A stretch of 64,000 nucleotides of DNA from Cannabis sativa (taxonomy: Eukaryota; Streptophyta; Magnoliopsida; Rosales; Cannabaceae): positions 25,309,280 to 25,373,279 of the forward strand of contig NC_083605.1 of the NCBI RefSeq assembly GCF_029168945.1. Reading direction: 5' to 3'. Below, piece after piece: positions 46,840 to 60,056 of this stretch (its first letter is position 1; the number at the start of each line of letters is the position of its first letter). The position numbers and the translations under genes were made by a program. The notes under the pieces are model-generated. The model was not told the origin of the DNA. It saw only the letters and a program-made list of their open reading frames with translations, and searched no databases.

Positions 46840-48640
46840 TTTTAAATCTATGGCATTTGTCTCTTGTTCATAGTGGTTTTGACAAGATCAATCTCTGCAA
46901 AGAGTTAATATGCCTATATCCACTGAAAATTCATCTCATTCGCAGATTGATGTACCTTATACAAAAGAAATTTGAAATGTTTGAAAAAATTCATGAATTT
47001 CTAGCAATGGTAATAAACCATTAAGGTAAGTGGTTAAAGATCTTGCGAACTAATAGGGGTGGAGAAATAGTTAGTAGATATGCAGTTCAAAGATCATTAA
47101 GTTGATTTTGAATTATATCCAAACTCACCTCCCCAGAAATTCGAGTTGCATATTAATGATTAGTTACTAGTCGTTGCGTAAGTCCTTCTATGGTCATACA
47201 ATTTCAGAATGATGCAATGGTTGGGTACTTAGTGTAAACCATTTCTAGATTCATGGATGACCTAATTGAAATCTTAAGAAAAGCTAGAACTGTTAACCAT
47301 GGTTTGCATGTTTGTTAGCTATTCTAAGTGATTAGGGGTGGACCATCCCATAGTCATTAGATAAGAAAGTGTTTGTTTAAACAAATACTACTTTTCTAAG
47401 AAAATGACTAAGTATGAAAATAAAGGAGATATTTTTGTTCTTGATTCCAAAAGTGTTCAATCATCTTATTCTACATATTATGATCCCACTGCCTCTGTTG
47501 TCTTGACACAACCGAAGAGGTCAATACCATTTAGTTTTCTTAGACACAATTCACGGTACCTTGTCGTAATGGGAGGGTTTCTAGGAACTCACCTTCTTAT
47601 GACTTGGAAGACACTAGTGATTAAAATCCATTGTGAGTTTAAACAAATAATGGATTGTCAAAAATAAGAAACTAAGAAGAAAAGCCAAGAAAACTATGAT
47701 TTAATCCATTCACATGGAGTAACCTAAAGTTTTCTATCACAAGGACAAGAAAGGAAATTTTCGTTTGTAGGTCTATTCAATGGACTTAACAAAACTTCCT
47801 GTTCCTAGTATTATGGGTTTGAGTTTATCTAAACCTATGGCTTGTGGTATACCTGGTAATTACTTACTCTAATGCAAGCAACTTACTTTAGTAAGATGCT
47901 GAAGCATTTCCTTATAATGGCAATCTATAGAAGCTTCTCGACTTCTAGGCATAGATTTTATTTATCTAAGGAAAAGTCTCAACTATTCCAGAAAAGATAA
48001 AGCCATGAAAGAATTCCTTGAATCAACAGTGAGAGGTGTCAGATATGCTTTAGTATGCCTTAAACCAGGCACCTGCTGTTGAGTAGGAGTAATGAGTAGG
48101 TACCAGATTAATCCAGGAAAGGAACATTAGAAGACAATCAAGTAAATCTTAAGATTAAGAAGAGGAACTATATGTTAGTCGATAAGGGTGTATTTAATAC
48201 TCTTAGACTACACCACATCAGATTTCAAGACTTGCTTTTGTGCTAGAAAGTCTGCTGATGAGATGGTGATTACTCTGGGGGTGGAGTAGTGATTTTAGAG
48301 AAGTGTAAAAACCTATCTGAAGTCTCTAAGTCTACCAGAGAGAGACTGAATGTTAAAGATACAGGAAAGGTACTTATTCAATCTAAGGAAAGTTCTATAC
48401 ATTTTTGCACCGATCCAACATTTCTTAAATACTAGTGTTACTTCCTGACTAACCAAAAAGTAGTTGCCGAAAGTATAGAATTCAATATCCCAAGAGAGTA
48501 GACATATAGAGAGGAATTTCACATTATCAAGAATTTTGTGATTAAGGAAGAGTAATGGTGGAGAAAAGGTTGTGTTTAATTCAACCTGTCAGATCATATT
48601 ACGAGGAGTATACTACTACTACACTTGATTTGTATATCAA
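46840..48640 (+). pseudogene. Copia-3 pol remnant
   Basis: Plus-strand islands of copia pol in shifting frames: the integrase zinc-finger start (HSGFDKINL, about 46880), KILRTNRGGE (about 47038-47066, second catalytic Asp now Asn), VMSRYQINPGKEH (about 48090-48128) and a MVITLGVE-like RNase H island (about 48260). There are many stops, and the pol is about 1.8 kb where 3.3 kb would be expected, a contraction like that in copia-2. Confidence 0.65.
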
Positions 48641-48685
48641 GGTATTGAGATTATTTGAAATGCACATTTTGTTTTATATAAGTGC

Positions 48686-48696
48686 AAGTGGGAGTT
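48686..48696 (+). other. Copia-3 polypurine tract
   Basis: AAGTGGGAGTT-type tract immediately before the 3' LTR, intact although the coding region is not. Confidence 0.8.
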
Positions 48697-50511
48697 TGTT
48701 GGGTTTTGTGCCCTAAATAAAACTCATTTCAGTATAATAATATTTACTTACTAATAAAGATCAGAAATAACATTTTATGTTGCATGGTTCACATGATTTA
48801 TTTCATGATTATATACATATAATGTATGAATTCTATTTAAGTCCAGAACTTATGAATTTGTTAATGATTATATGTTCGAAAGTTTATTCCCTGATTTGTG
48901 AGTTCACTGGATTTAGACTGACATGATAATCAGCGATAGGTTTTCTTATACCTTGGATAAGTGGTATGTCCTTTCCAGGGCTTTGGCAAAGTTTACCAGT
49001 ATCGGATGTATGGAGTATACATCGGAAGGGACCGATATTGAACTTTGATTAGATATATTAGAATTTACCGTAATATCTATTCAATTCAATATCACCTGTT
49101 GATCCTAGATCAAATGATCTTAATCCTGATATGATTAGGTTCAATCTCAAGAGTGTTATTCGTGTTCTTTGATTTGTTAGTTAAGCCTACTTTTGGGTCA
49201 GGGTGATACGTACATTTTGGGAGCACGGTAGTGCAATTGAGTGGGAGCGCTAATATAAATATGGAATCTATAGCTTCTATTGGAATTTAGAAGTGAAACG
49301 ATGATATCCTTCGAGCATGGCTAAACAGAGATAAATGGTTGAGATCTCATTTTACTTTGCTGAAATATCATTTATACGGAGCTAAGTGTTTTAAGGATAA
49401 AATACATTGAAGGTGTATCGGGAATTTAGTTCCTATTCAATGTAGATAATCTATTAGAGGGTCATTGATAAAATTAGGATTATAACAATGGATAATTAAT
49501 AGCGTATCTATATCGTGGAACATATAGAGCGTTCTATATGACTGAGACAGCAATTCCAAGTTCTAAGTGTTGATTTAATAAGGAATTAATAAGTTAGGGA
49601 ATTTACTTGGCAAATTTGGTTCGGCTTATTGGAAGCTCGGTTATATAGGCCCATGGTCCCCATACTAGTTGAGACCATACTGCTTGTAAGACTCAGTTAA
49701 TTGATTTTAATTAATCAATTATAATTCTAAAGTTAGACTATGTCTACTTTATGAATTTTCACTAAGCAAGGGCAAAATTGTAAGAAAAGAGATTCTAAGT
49801 TTTATTTGTTAATTAATAAATATATTTAATGACAATATTATTTAATAATTAATTTTTGGTTATTAAATAATTAGAATTGGCATTTAAATGGTTAAATTGA
49901 AAAATTGGCGTTTTTGAGAAAATGAGATGCAGAAATGATAAAACAGCAAATTGCAAAAGTGGGGCCCATTATCCACTAATATGGCCGGCCACTCTTATAG
50001 GCTTTCATCATTTATTCTTTCATTATTTTTAATGCCAAATAATTCTAACTTAAACCTAGGTGGTTACCTATAAATAGATAGTGATGGCTCACATTCATAA
50101 TTAACTTTGTCAGATGAAATTTGAGCCTCCTATTCTTTCTCTATGGCCGCCACTTCCCTTCTATATACCTCTTCAATTTCGAACCTTGAGTGAATGAGTG
50201 AGTGCCCACACACATCAAGTGGTATCTCAATCGTAGTGTGGAAGATTGTGAAGAAGCCAATCAACAAGAAGGAGAATCAGCATCAAAGGAAGCAGAGAAA
50301 GAGATCCAGGTTCAGATCTTGGTGATGCTCTGCTACAGAAAGGAATCAAGGGCTAGAGATCTGAACGGAAGGAGTCATCATATTCCGCTGCACCCGAGGT
50401 AAGGTTTCCTGAACTTTATATGTGTTTATTTCATTGTTTTAGAATTCATATTAGGATGTTAATGAAACATATATGGTAGTAAATCTAGATCCTGGTAAAA
50501 TATTTCCAACA
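48697..50511 (+). repeat. Copia-3 3' LTR
   Basis: 1,815 bp, TGTTGGGTTTTGTGCCC to TTCCAACA. TATA box at 50069-50076. It carries a 36-bp deletion between ATTAT direct repeats relative to the 5' LTR. Confidence 0.93.
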
Positions 50512-51419
50512 TAACCATCCATAAGGGAGACAAAGTCTAACGTCTTGAGGTTATATTGAAAACAATTAACCATTGTAAGACCAACAATGGAGGTCGAATA
50601 TCTCTTTGGTTAAAGCTCATTATTTAAAATAATGTATTTTTAATTGATCATTTCATTTAATCAATATATTTTAATAATTAAAATTGCTTAATTTAAGTTG
50701 ATCCAAGATTAATTTTCAACTTTAATTTAATTCTCAAATAATAATTTCGAAAATCTATTTATAAATGAATATAAAATTTTGAAATTATATAAAATATAAT
50801 AAAATAAATTTTTGAAAAATATCTAATTTAAGTTTTTCTAAAATGACAAAATTTTCAACTTAAATAATATTTCAAAATTTAATTGAATAACAAATTAAGT
50901 ATCTTGAACTAATCACCTTAATTTGAAAAATATCCGCATTTAAGTTGATCTAAATTAACAAATTTTTAACTTAAAAATATATAAAAGAATATATGCATAA
51001 CTAATTTCCTTGAAAACTCTACTTAATTATTAATTTCAAAATATTCAAATTTAAGTTGATCCAAAATTAATTTGAAAAACTAATTTTCAACTTAAATATA
51101 TTTTCCATGCAAATTCAAATAATTAAGTATCCAAAAGAATCTAATTAGTTATAACTTCTTTTATTTAATTAAATAAAGAAAAATACATATAGTTTATCTT
51201 GAATATGTTTCATTAAATTAAGTGTGTTTTCTTAAATTAATTTCAAAATAATCTGATGAAAAAATAATTTCATATATTTCAAAATTAATAATGTTGTTAA
51301 TCAATTTTATTAGGTTAAACTAGTTTAATTAACCTATTAAAATTCTTCAAATAAGGCAAATGGGCCTTCATAATTGAGGTTGTTCATGTGAAGGAGGGTT
51401 GGGTTTAGTATGTCATACA
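50512..51419 (-). other. Copia-5 leader, PBS-proximal part
   Basis: Minus-strand AT-rich leader continuing copia-5 after copia-3. It includes the conserved block at about 50560-50640 (rc of ATTCGATCTCCATTGTTGGT) and the conserved island at about 51355-51419. It is cut by copia-4 at 51420. No gene. Confidence 0.75.
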
Positions 51420-53290
51420 TGTTGGGATTTTATGCCCTAAATAAAACCCATTACTATCTAATCTGATTTGTTATCAATAAAAGATTAGAAGTCATTTATG
51501 TTTACATGTTGTTTTCATGTTTATGGTTTAATATATATATATAAAATCTGTTAAGTCCAGAACATATAGTTATTTACAATTACAATGATGTCAACACAGT
51601 GGAATGTGATTGTGATTATATGATTCGAAAGACAAAGTCGCTGTTTCATCAGTGCATTGGATTTACACTGATGTGATAATCAGCGATGAAGTGTACTTAC
51701 ACTTTGCATAAGTGTTATGATCTTTCCAGAACATTGGCAAAAGTATACTAGCTTCGAATGTATGGAGTATACATTGGACTGGACCGATATTAATCTTGGT
51801 TAAGATATTATAATACTTACCGTTGTATCTTTCCAAGTCAATATCACTAGTTGATCTTAGATCAAAAGATCTTAATCCTGATATGCTTAGGTTCAATCTC
51901 AGGAGTGTTATTCATGTTCTTTGATTTGTTAGTCAAGCCTACTTTCTGGTCAGGGTGATACGTACATTTTGGGAACATGGTAGTATTATTGAGTGGGAGT
52001 GCTAAACATAAATATGGAATCTATAGCTTCTATAGGTATTTAGAAGTTAAATGATGACTTCCTTCGAGCTTGGCTAAATAGATGTAAATGGAAGAGCTCT
52101 TGTTTCAGTGATTATATTTTAGTTCACTAAAACATCATTTACAGGTAGCTAAGTGTTTTAAGGATCAAAACACATTGAGGGGTGTAACGGTAAATTTATC
52201 CCTACTCGGTGTAAATCATCTATATAGAGAATCTTTGATTATTGAGAATATAACGATGATTAAATGTGATAGCGTATCTATATGGTGGAACATATAGAGC
52301 GTTCTATATGACTGAGAGTGCAATTCCAAGTTCTAAGAGTGGATGTAACAAGGAATTAATGAGTTAGGGAACATACTTGGAAAATTCTGGTTCAGCTTAT
52401 TGGAAGCTCAGTGATATAGGCAATGGTCCCCATTCTTGTTGAGACCATACTGCTTGTAAGACTCAAATAATTGATTTTAATTAATCAATTATAATTCTAA
52501 AATTAGACTGTGTCTAGTTTATGAATTTACACTAAGCAAGGGGTAAATTGTAAAGAAAGAGATTCTAGGTTTTATTTATTAATTGGAAGACTTTATTACG
52601 TCTAATTAATAATTATATTAAATGACAATATTATTTAATAATTTATTTTAGTTATTAAATAATTAGTTTTGTCATTTAAATGGTTTGAATTTGAAAATTG
52701 GCATTTTTGAGAAAATAGAAAAGAAAATTGTCAAAATTGCAAAATACCAAAGTGGGTCCCATTAACACTACGGCCAGCCACTTGATGTGGTTTTTCCAAT
52801 TAATTTTTTCATAATTTTAATGCCAAGTAATTCCTAAGCTAAACCTAGTGGTTACCTATAAATAGATAGTGATGGCTCACACTTAAAGAGATTGAAGATC
52901 AGAAAATTTTTGCCTTCAGAAAATTGAGCCTCCTATCCTTCTATAGCCGAAACCTCTTCTCCCTCTTTTCTTCTTCAGTTTTTCGAAAGCTTGAGTGATA
53001 GAGTGAGTGCCCACACACATTAAGTGGTATCCCAATCATAGTCTGGAAGATTGTGAAGAATCCAAACTGAAGAGAAGGACATTCGGGCTCAGATCTTGGT
53101 GATACTCTGCGACAGAAAGGATACAAGGGTTAGAGATTTGAGGGAAATGAGACATATTATTCCGCTGCACCCAATGTAAGGTTTTCTAAACTTTATATGT
53201 GTTTATTTCATTGTTTTAGAAATTCATATTAGGATGTTAATGAAACATACTTGTTAGTAAATCTAGATCCTGGTAAAACATATTCCAACA
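51420..53290 (+). repeat. Copia-4 5' LTR
   Basis: 1,871 bp, TGTTGGGATTTTATGCCC to TATTCCAACA. TATA box at 52857-52864; GGCTCA…TGAGCC inverted repeat downstream (about 52873-52928). In its detailed sequence this LTR is closer to copia-2 than to copia-1 (for example the spelling of the U3 around 51600-51850). Confidence 0.9.
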
Positions 53291-53292
53291 TC

Positions 53293-53304
53293 TGGCCTCA
53301 GAGC
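53293..53304 (+). other. Copia-4 primer-binding site
   Basis: TGGCCTCAGAGC two bases after the LTR, identical to copia-1 and copia-2. Confidence 0.72.
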
Positions 53305-56300
53305 CATGTTAATGATTTACTTTCATGAAATATGAATTAAAGCGATGATTTGCATTGATTTGGATGGTTTCATGTGGTTGATGTGCTTATGTGATGATAG
53401 TTTAGAAATCGCAATGTATGTTACTGAAATATTTTTTATTTCGATCTGGAAATATTTTAACTGGAAAGAGACAAAAAACTAATAAATTTAGGCTTTTATA
53501 GAACCTAATTTGGGTTTTTTATGAAATAGATATGATTTTTTGAAGTTGAACGAAAATATCGGGATTTGAGTAACACGCGCGCGCGCACGAGCCTTGGATC
53601 CGCTCGGCCATTCAAACAGGGCTAACCGAGGATTCTCGGACACAGCTCCTGTCTAAAAGGCTGCAACGCCGAGCTCCCTCGGTCAAATGAGGCTGCTTGC
53701 AGCCTCTGTCCTCGGCCACATCCTGCTTTCCGTGCACACAGAGGTATGCATGTATGCAATGCATACCCCTGTGCCTCAAACTTGTTTTCTTCATAACTTT
53801 TGATTCAAAAATCGTTTTTCATTGAATAAATGCCAATTTTTGGTAGAATTTTGTGTAGAATCTAAACTTTCAATTAAAAATCTAATTTTCAGAATAAAAC
53901 TATATTTTATTATTTTTTAATTAATTAAAATTAGTTTTAGATATTAGTAGGCTTTGAATTTTGAAAATTTGATTTCTCACAAAAATAGCCTTATGGTTAA
54001 TTTTTAAAATTTTAGATTATTTTATTTATTTTAATTATAAGATCTGATATTATTTTTATTATTAAATTTAAATGATCTTACTTTGATATTAAAATATTAT
54101 CTTTTAAAATAATTTTGTACAAATTTCAAAGTTTGCTAACCATATCATATTTTTTTAAAATTTGTTATTTTTAAAATATATTTTATTAATTAAAATTATA
54201 AGATTAGGAATATGTTAGGTTTAACATTTTATTTTATTGGATATTTTTTTTATTATTAAAATTATATTTTGGTAAAAATAACATGAAATTTGAAAAATTG
54301 GTTAGTTTAGGTTTGAATAGAAATTTTAGGGTTTTCAAACCATAAATTTTTTCAAACTTGTTTTATTTTATTATTTTATTAAAATATTCTAACCAAATAA
54401 AATATCTTATTTTTCAATTAGTTTATTTATATAATATTTAAATTTATTAAATTATAAGACTTAGAATATAATATTGAAATATCTAAATTTAAAATTCAAG
54501 ATATTTAATTATATCATCTTATTAGAAATTTCAAATAAATTTAAATTTTGAATAAACTTGATATTTGAAAAATTGGTTAGATATTTTTGATTTTTTTTGT
54601 TAGAATTTAGGAAACTTAGGAGTTTGTTGAATTTTGAAATTTTTTCAAATATTATCTAACAACCTAAATTTAAATTCTAGTTAAGATATTTATTTTAAAA
54701 TTTAAATTTTTTAAAAATTTTAAAATTAAGATATTTTAGCTTACTTTCCAGATATTCCAGATCAGTTACTTGTTTGTTTGTATTGTGTGATTATTATATT
54801 GTATATATTCAATTTTTTTTTACAAACCTATTAATTATTTGATCTGAATTGCTTTGATTAACTTGTTGACAGATCCAATGATCTGATTTTAATCATAGTC
54901 CAATTGTCAATAGATCTTATAAATAATTTGTAACAGGTAAATTTTACAATTTCTTTCATCTGTGTAAACCTAGTAACATGATAGGGGCACATCCAAATCA
55001 TTTGACATGTGTGAGCCTATATGTTTGCTATTGGGCTTAGATGCATATAGGAAGCCCATTTAAGTTTTACTAAGTAAATGGACTAGGTTGCTAAAATAAA
55101 ATTTCACTTAGGTAATTTTATTTAGGCCCAATTAGAATTGGACTTATTCAATTAATAACAATTGTTTCTTTAAAGGTTAAATTCCTCTCCTTTGGGCCTT
55201 GTGTGAGAGTTAGGGGGCCAATTGTGAAGGCCCATTTGCCTTATTTAAATAATTGTATTAGGTTAATTATATTAGTCTAACCTAATTAAAAATAGAATTA
55301 GCAACATAATTAACTTTTAAAAGATATGAAATTTATTTTCATTTTAATATTTTAAAGTTAATTTTAGAAAAACACTTAGTTAATTGAAATATATTCTAGA
55401 TAGTTATTTCTAGTACTAGTTATTTTCTAATATTAAATAGGAAAATATTTTAGATTGAAAATATTGTTTAATAATTAATTTTGGATCAATTTAAATAAAG
55501 TATATTTTCCTAGCATTAAATTAGAATTAATACTTAAGTTTCATCTATACTTAATTATTTATTTCTTGAATTTAATACATTTAATTAAATTGAAAATTAA
55601 ATATCTAAGTTAATTTTGATCATGATACTTAAATATTATTGTTTTCATGATATTTAATAAAATTGAAAATTACTTTAAGTTGGAGATTTTTTTTAATTTC
55701 ATAACAACTTAAATTAGAATAATTTTCAAAATATATTTTGAATTTTTTTTTGAAAATTAGATTAAAGTTAAAAATTAATTATTTATTTTAATTAATTTTA
55801 GACCAACTTAAATCAATGATTTTTTCATTGAATGATTAATTAAAAATAAATGAACTGAAATATATTATAATTAGAAAATGAATTAATTAGTCAATGAAAG
55901 TCTAGATATATATTATCTGTTTTTGCTTGAAGTATTTTTTAAGTAGTGTTTAATTAAATACAAAAATTAATATTTAAGTTGATTTTTATCATGATACTTA
56001 AATATTTGAATTTTTCTTTATATTTAATTAAATAGGAAAATTATATTTTAGTTGAAAATTAATTTTTATTAATTAATTTTGGACCAACATAAAATTAGAA
56101 TAATTTTTCAGGATTTATTTTTATTTTATTTTAGAGAATTTCAAAAATTGTATTATTATATACTTTAATTTTTCGAAATGAAATATATATTTATAGAAAA
56201 TTAAATTTGAGTTGCACATTAATTTAAATTAATACAACTTAAATTGAATAATTTTCTAAATATTTATTGAAAAATTATTACTAAGATGGAAATAATTCAT

Positions 56301-56979
56301 TTTATTTTCATATCCATCTAAGTATAATTATACAAATATTAAATTAAAATTTTATTTAGAATTTTATTCTAAATTGGAAATTTAATTAAATAAATATATA
56401 TTTAAAATAAATAGATTAAAATAAATATTAGAAGAAAATACATTTTAAATAATGAGCTTTATCATTATTTGGATATTCGATCTCCATTGTTGGGTTTACA
56501 TAGTTATTGTTTTAGTGAGTAATCCTCCTTAATGGTGGAACGTTGATTAGCAATTTAACGACGTAGAATCTCAAAAGATAAGTACTTTTTGTAAGTTTTA
56601 TTTTAGTATGGATCCCCGTAATAGTGGCGACTTTAATAGGGCTTACAAAAGTATGAAACAATGGTGGAAGCTCATAAGATAGAATAGCCTTGACTCTTGC
56701 CTAAACGAGACAATGCTGAATTCTTATCTTGATCGAATAAAAGGTTGCTAGAATGTTTATCATTTTAGATGAGCTGACAACTCTATTCAATGGATGGTAG
56801 CTTTGACTCTCGCCTAAACGGGACACTGATATCAGTTTGTTGAAAACCTTAGAAATTATTGAGGATTGTATGTTTTAGTATTTTCGCTTGTCATTCCTAC
56901 TTGCTATGTGCTAATAATTTCTGAATAAGATTTTGTGTTGAACCTTGATTTTTATTTATTGTTATTTGTAGTATCCAAT
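53305..56979 (+). other. Copia-4 AT-rich leader with GC-rich cassette
   Basis: About 3.7 kb without a gene. A GC-rich cassette at 53563-53783 contains CG repeats (53574-53586) and strong hairpins: GAGGCTGC-TT-GCAGCCTC near 53688-53705 and GTATGCAT…ATGCATAC near 53743-53766. Other landmarks are a donor-like ACAGGTAAAT with GT at 54937-54938, paired motifs at 56690-56712 and 56803-56824, and acceptor-like TTGTAG ending at 56971, nine bases before the gag ATG. Confidence 0.6.
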
Positions 56980-58030
56980 ATGACAATGACCAATCCCATG
57001 TTGTCACTGTTGACTGATAATAAGTTGAGTGGATCTAACTTCCCTAAATAGAAAGAAAACATTAACATTGCTCTCATTGGTGAAAGTGCCCTGTTTGTGT
57101 TAACTGAACCGTCTCCTAAATAGCGGGTGACAATGAAACCAAAGCTGTAAAGGAAAAGTACGAGTGTTGGTAGAATGCTAAAAACAAAGCTCGATACTGT
57201 TGGGTTTTATGCCCTAAATAAAACTCATTTCAATATAATCAGATTTACTTATTAATATAGATCAGAAATAACATTTAATGTTGCATGGTTCACATGATTT
57301 ATTTCATGATTTTATGTACATAATGTATGAATTCATCTGAAACCACTACTACAATTTGGCCTTTTAGTGACACTATTTAGTGACACGCACAAAAGTGCTT
57401 GTCACTAAATGGTTATGAGTTATTTTTAGTGACACACATAATTAGACTCTAAATTTTCAGTGTTAGTCTCCTACAATGTGGGTCACTAAAAATTTGAAGT
57501 GTCACAAAAAAGTAATATCCATACTTTTTTTTTATTTTTCTTTTTATTAAAAAAGCTAACATATAGACTCACGCTAGGAGAGATTGGAAAAACATATCCC
57601 CACTTGCCTAGCGCGTCACTATATCATACTTTAAAATTAATTATAAATAATTAAATTCAATATTAAGATATAGTGACACGCTATGAGTGTAGGTACACAT
57701 ATACCCAAACACATTTCGCGCGTCACTATAGGAATAAAAATGTGATAAGAAAAAAAAACTAATTTCCATTAAAATAAATATAAATAAATAATTATATTAA
57801 AAACATAATTAAAAAAAGAAAGAAATTAATTTTTTTTAAGGGAAAAAAGAAATTAATTGGATGAGTATAAATTCATCTTTTTCTAACTAAAACCCTAAAA
57901 CTTCTAACCTACCTCTACTATCAGTACTCTCTCTCCCTCCCTCCTTCTCTACTTCGTGCAAACCAGATGCCCAACCCCCCTCCAATTGCCAACCCCGCCC
58001 CCTCCAATCGCCAACCCTAAGCCCCTCCAG

Positions 58031-58129
58031 TCGCCTTCTTCCAGTCCAAGAACCCGGCGACCGTCACCTTCTTCCAGTCTAAGAACCCGACGAGCGTCAA
58101 CTTCCTCCAGTCCGAGAACCCAACACACC
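58031..58129 (+). repeat. 33-bp tandem repeat, three copies
   Basis: Three units at 58031-58063, 58064-58096 and 58097-58129. In one frame each encodes an 11-residue unit of the type SPSSSPRTRRP. That frame is open from about 57956 and stays open past the solo LTR junction if the LTR is removed. There is no ATG in a convincing position and the sequence is low in complexity, so I do not call a gene. It may be a captured host exon or the 5' end of a CACTA gene. Confidence 0.8.
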
Positions 58130-58140
58130 GACGTTCTTTC

Positions 58141-60051
58141 TGTTGGAAACTATTTTACCAGAATCTATTTACTATCATGTATGTTAGATTAACAACCTAA
58201 TATGAATTCTAAAACAATGAAAATAAACACATATAAAGTTAGAAAACCTTGCAGTGGGTGCAGCGGAATAATATGACTCTTTCCGTTCAGATCTCTAGCC
58301 CTTAATTCCTTTCTGTAGCAGAGCATCACCAAGATCTGAACCTGGATCTTCTTTTCTCCTTCTTTGATGCAGAAATTCCATAGTCTTACATACTATGATT
58401 GAGGTACCACTTGATGTGTGTGGGCACTACTCATCTCACAAGGATTTCGAAATTTTTCTCTCTTTTTCTCTCTTAATTTCGTGGCTTTTAGCTTCATGCA
58501 AGAGAAGAGAACAAGGTTGCTTTATATAGGGAAAAGGGAGAGCACAACTTTCCAAATAAACAGTTTCCTCTTTTACTGTGTAATTGATTAACTGCCTTAT
58601 TTAGTGTGATCCACCACTTTCCTATTATTGCTAGGCTTTGATTAGCAATTAAATGGCAATTAAAAATTAAAAATAATAATTGGGAAACTCAAAAAGAGGT
58701 GCCGGCCATAGGGTGATATGGGCCTCACTTGGATTTTGCAGTTTCCTTAATTTTATTTCAATTTTTCCAAAAATGCTATTTTTCCAATTCTAATCATTTA
58801 AATGCCAAAGCTAATTATTTAATAGCTAAAATAGATTATTAAATAATATTGTCATTTAAAATAATTATTAATTAGACATGCAAAGTCTCTTAATTAATAA
58901 TTAAACCTAGAAACCCTTTTCTTTACGATTTCATCCTTAAACTGTGAGAATTCATAAAGTAGACATAGTCTAACTTTTAGAATTATAATTGATTAATTAA
59001 AATCAATTAACTGAGTCTTACAAGCAGTATGGTCTCAACTAGTATGGGGACCATGGGTCTATATAACCGAGCTTCCAATAAGTCGAACCGAATTTACCAA
59101 GTAAATTCCCTAACTTATTAATTCCTCATTGAATCCACACTTAGAACTTGGAATTGCACTCTCAGTCATATAGAAACGCTCTATATGTTCCACGATATAG
59201 ACACGTCATTAGTTATCCATTGTTATAACCCTAATGTGATCAATGATCCTCTATATAGATGATTTACACTGTACAGGGATTAAATTACCGTAACACCCTA
59301 CAATGTATTTTATCCTTAAAACACTTAACCCTGTATAAATGATATTTCACCTAAGTGAAATGAGATCTCCACCATTTATCTTCGTTTGGTTAAGCTCGAA
59401 GGAAATCATCCTTTACTTCTATTTGCCAAATAGAAGCTATAGATTCCATATTTATGTTAGCGCTCCCACTCAATTGCATTACCGTGTTCCCAAAATGTAC
59501 GTATCACCCTGATATAAAACTAGGCTTAACTAACAAATCAAAGAACACGAATAACACTCTTGAGATTGAGCCTAACCATATCAGGATTGAGATCATTTGA
59601 TCTAGGATCAAGAGGTGATATTGAATTGAATAGATATTACGGTAAGTTTTAACATATCTAATCAAAGTTCAATATCGGTCCCTTCCGATGTATACTCCAT
59701 ACATCTGATACTGGTAAACTTTGCCAATGTCCTGGAAAGGACATAACACTTTTCCAAGGTGTAAGAATACCTATCGCTGATTATACCATGTCAGTCTAAA
59801 TCCAGTGTTCTGACAAATCAGGGAATCAACTTTTGAACATATAATTTAAGATTATATTCCACTGTGCTGACAGCACTATAATCTTTAACGAACTCATATG
59901 TTCTGGACTTAAAAAGAATTCATACATTATATACATATAATCATGAAATAAATCATGTGAACCATGCAACATAAAATGTTATTTCTGATCTTTATTAATA
60001 AGTAAATCTGATTATATGAAATGAGTTTTATTTAGGGCATAAAACCCAACA
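58141..60051 (-). repeat. Solo copia LTR (CTTTC duplication)
   Basis: Complete minus-strand LTR of 1,911 bp from TGTTGGAAAC to CCCAACA, flanked by CTTTC at 58136-58140 and 60052-60056. Its TATA box is a variant, TATATAAA at 58521-58528 (minus), and its R region differs from the other LTRs. Confidence 0.93.
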
Positions 60052-60056
60052 CTTTC

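Larger units (their letters stand above)
40322..50511 (+). mobile_element. Copia-3: complete but dead element (10.2 kb)
   Basis: Plus-strand copia element of 10,190 bp flanked by TAACC at 40317-40321 and 50512-50516. The LTRs are 1,837 and 1,815 bp; the difference comes from two deletions, about 36 bp missing from the 3' LTR (the segment at 40496-40531 in the 5' LTR) and about 15 bp missing from the 5' LTR near 41328. The coding region is badly decayed. It is inserted in the leader of copia-5. Confidence 0.93.
32468..51419 (-). mobile_element. Copia-5: old minus-strand element, split three ways
   Basis: Degraded copia element read on the minus strand from right to left: part of the leader (50512-51419, then 40316 down to 39883), gag remnant, pol remnant, mutated polypurine tract (about 34253-34263) and 3' LTR (32468-34252). 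It is interrupted by solo LTR 34438-36316 and by copia-3 (40322-50511), each with a perfect 5-bp duplication. Copia-4 cuts it at 51420, so its PBS and 5' LTR are not seen in the window. Confidence 0.88.

Noticed and set aside
47404..47667. 87-residue plus-strand frame as a new gene
   Set aside because: It lies within the decayed pol of copia-3, and its neighbours on both sides are shifted pol islands.
53612..53794. 60-residue frame in the GC-rich cassette
   Set aside because: High GC gives long frames by chance. It has no motifs and the cassette is not conserved between copies.
57956..58192. 78-residue proline/serine-rich frame as a host gene
   Set aside because: It has no ATG, is driven by a 33-bp repeat and runs into a solo LTR. 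Kept only as a repeat with a comment.
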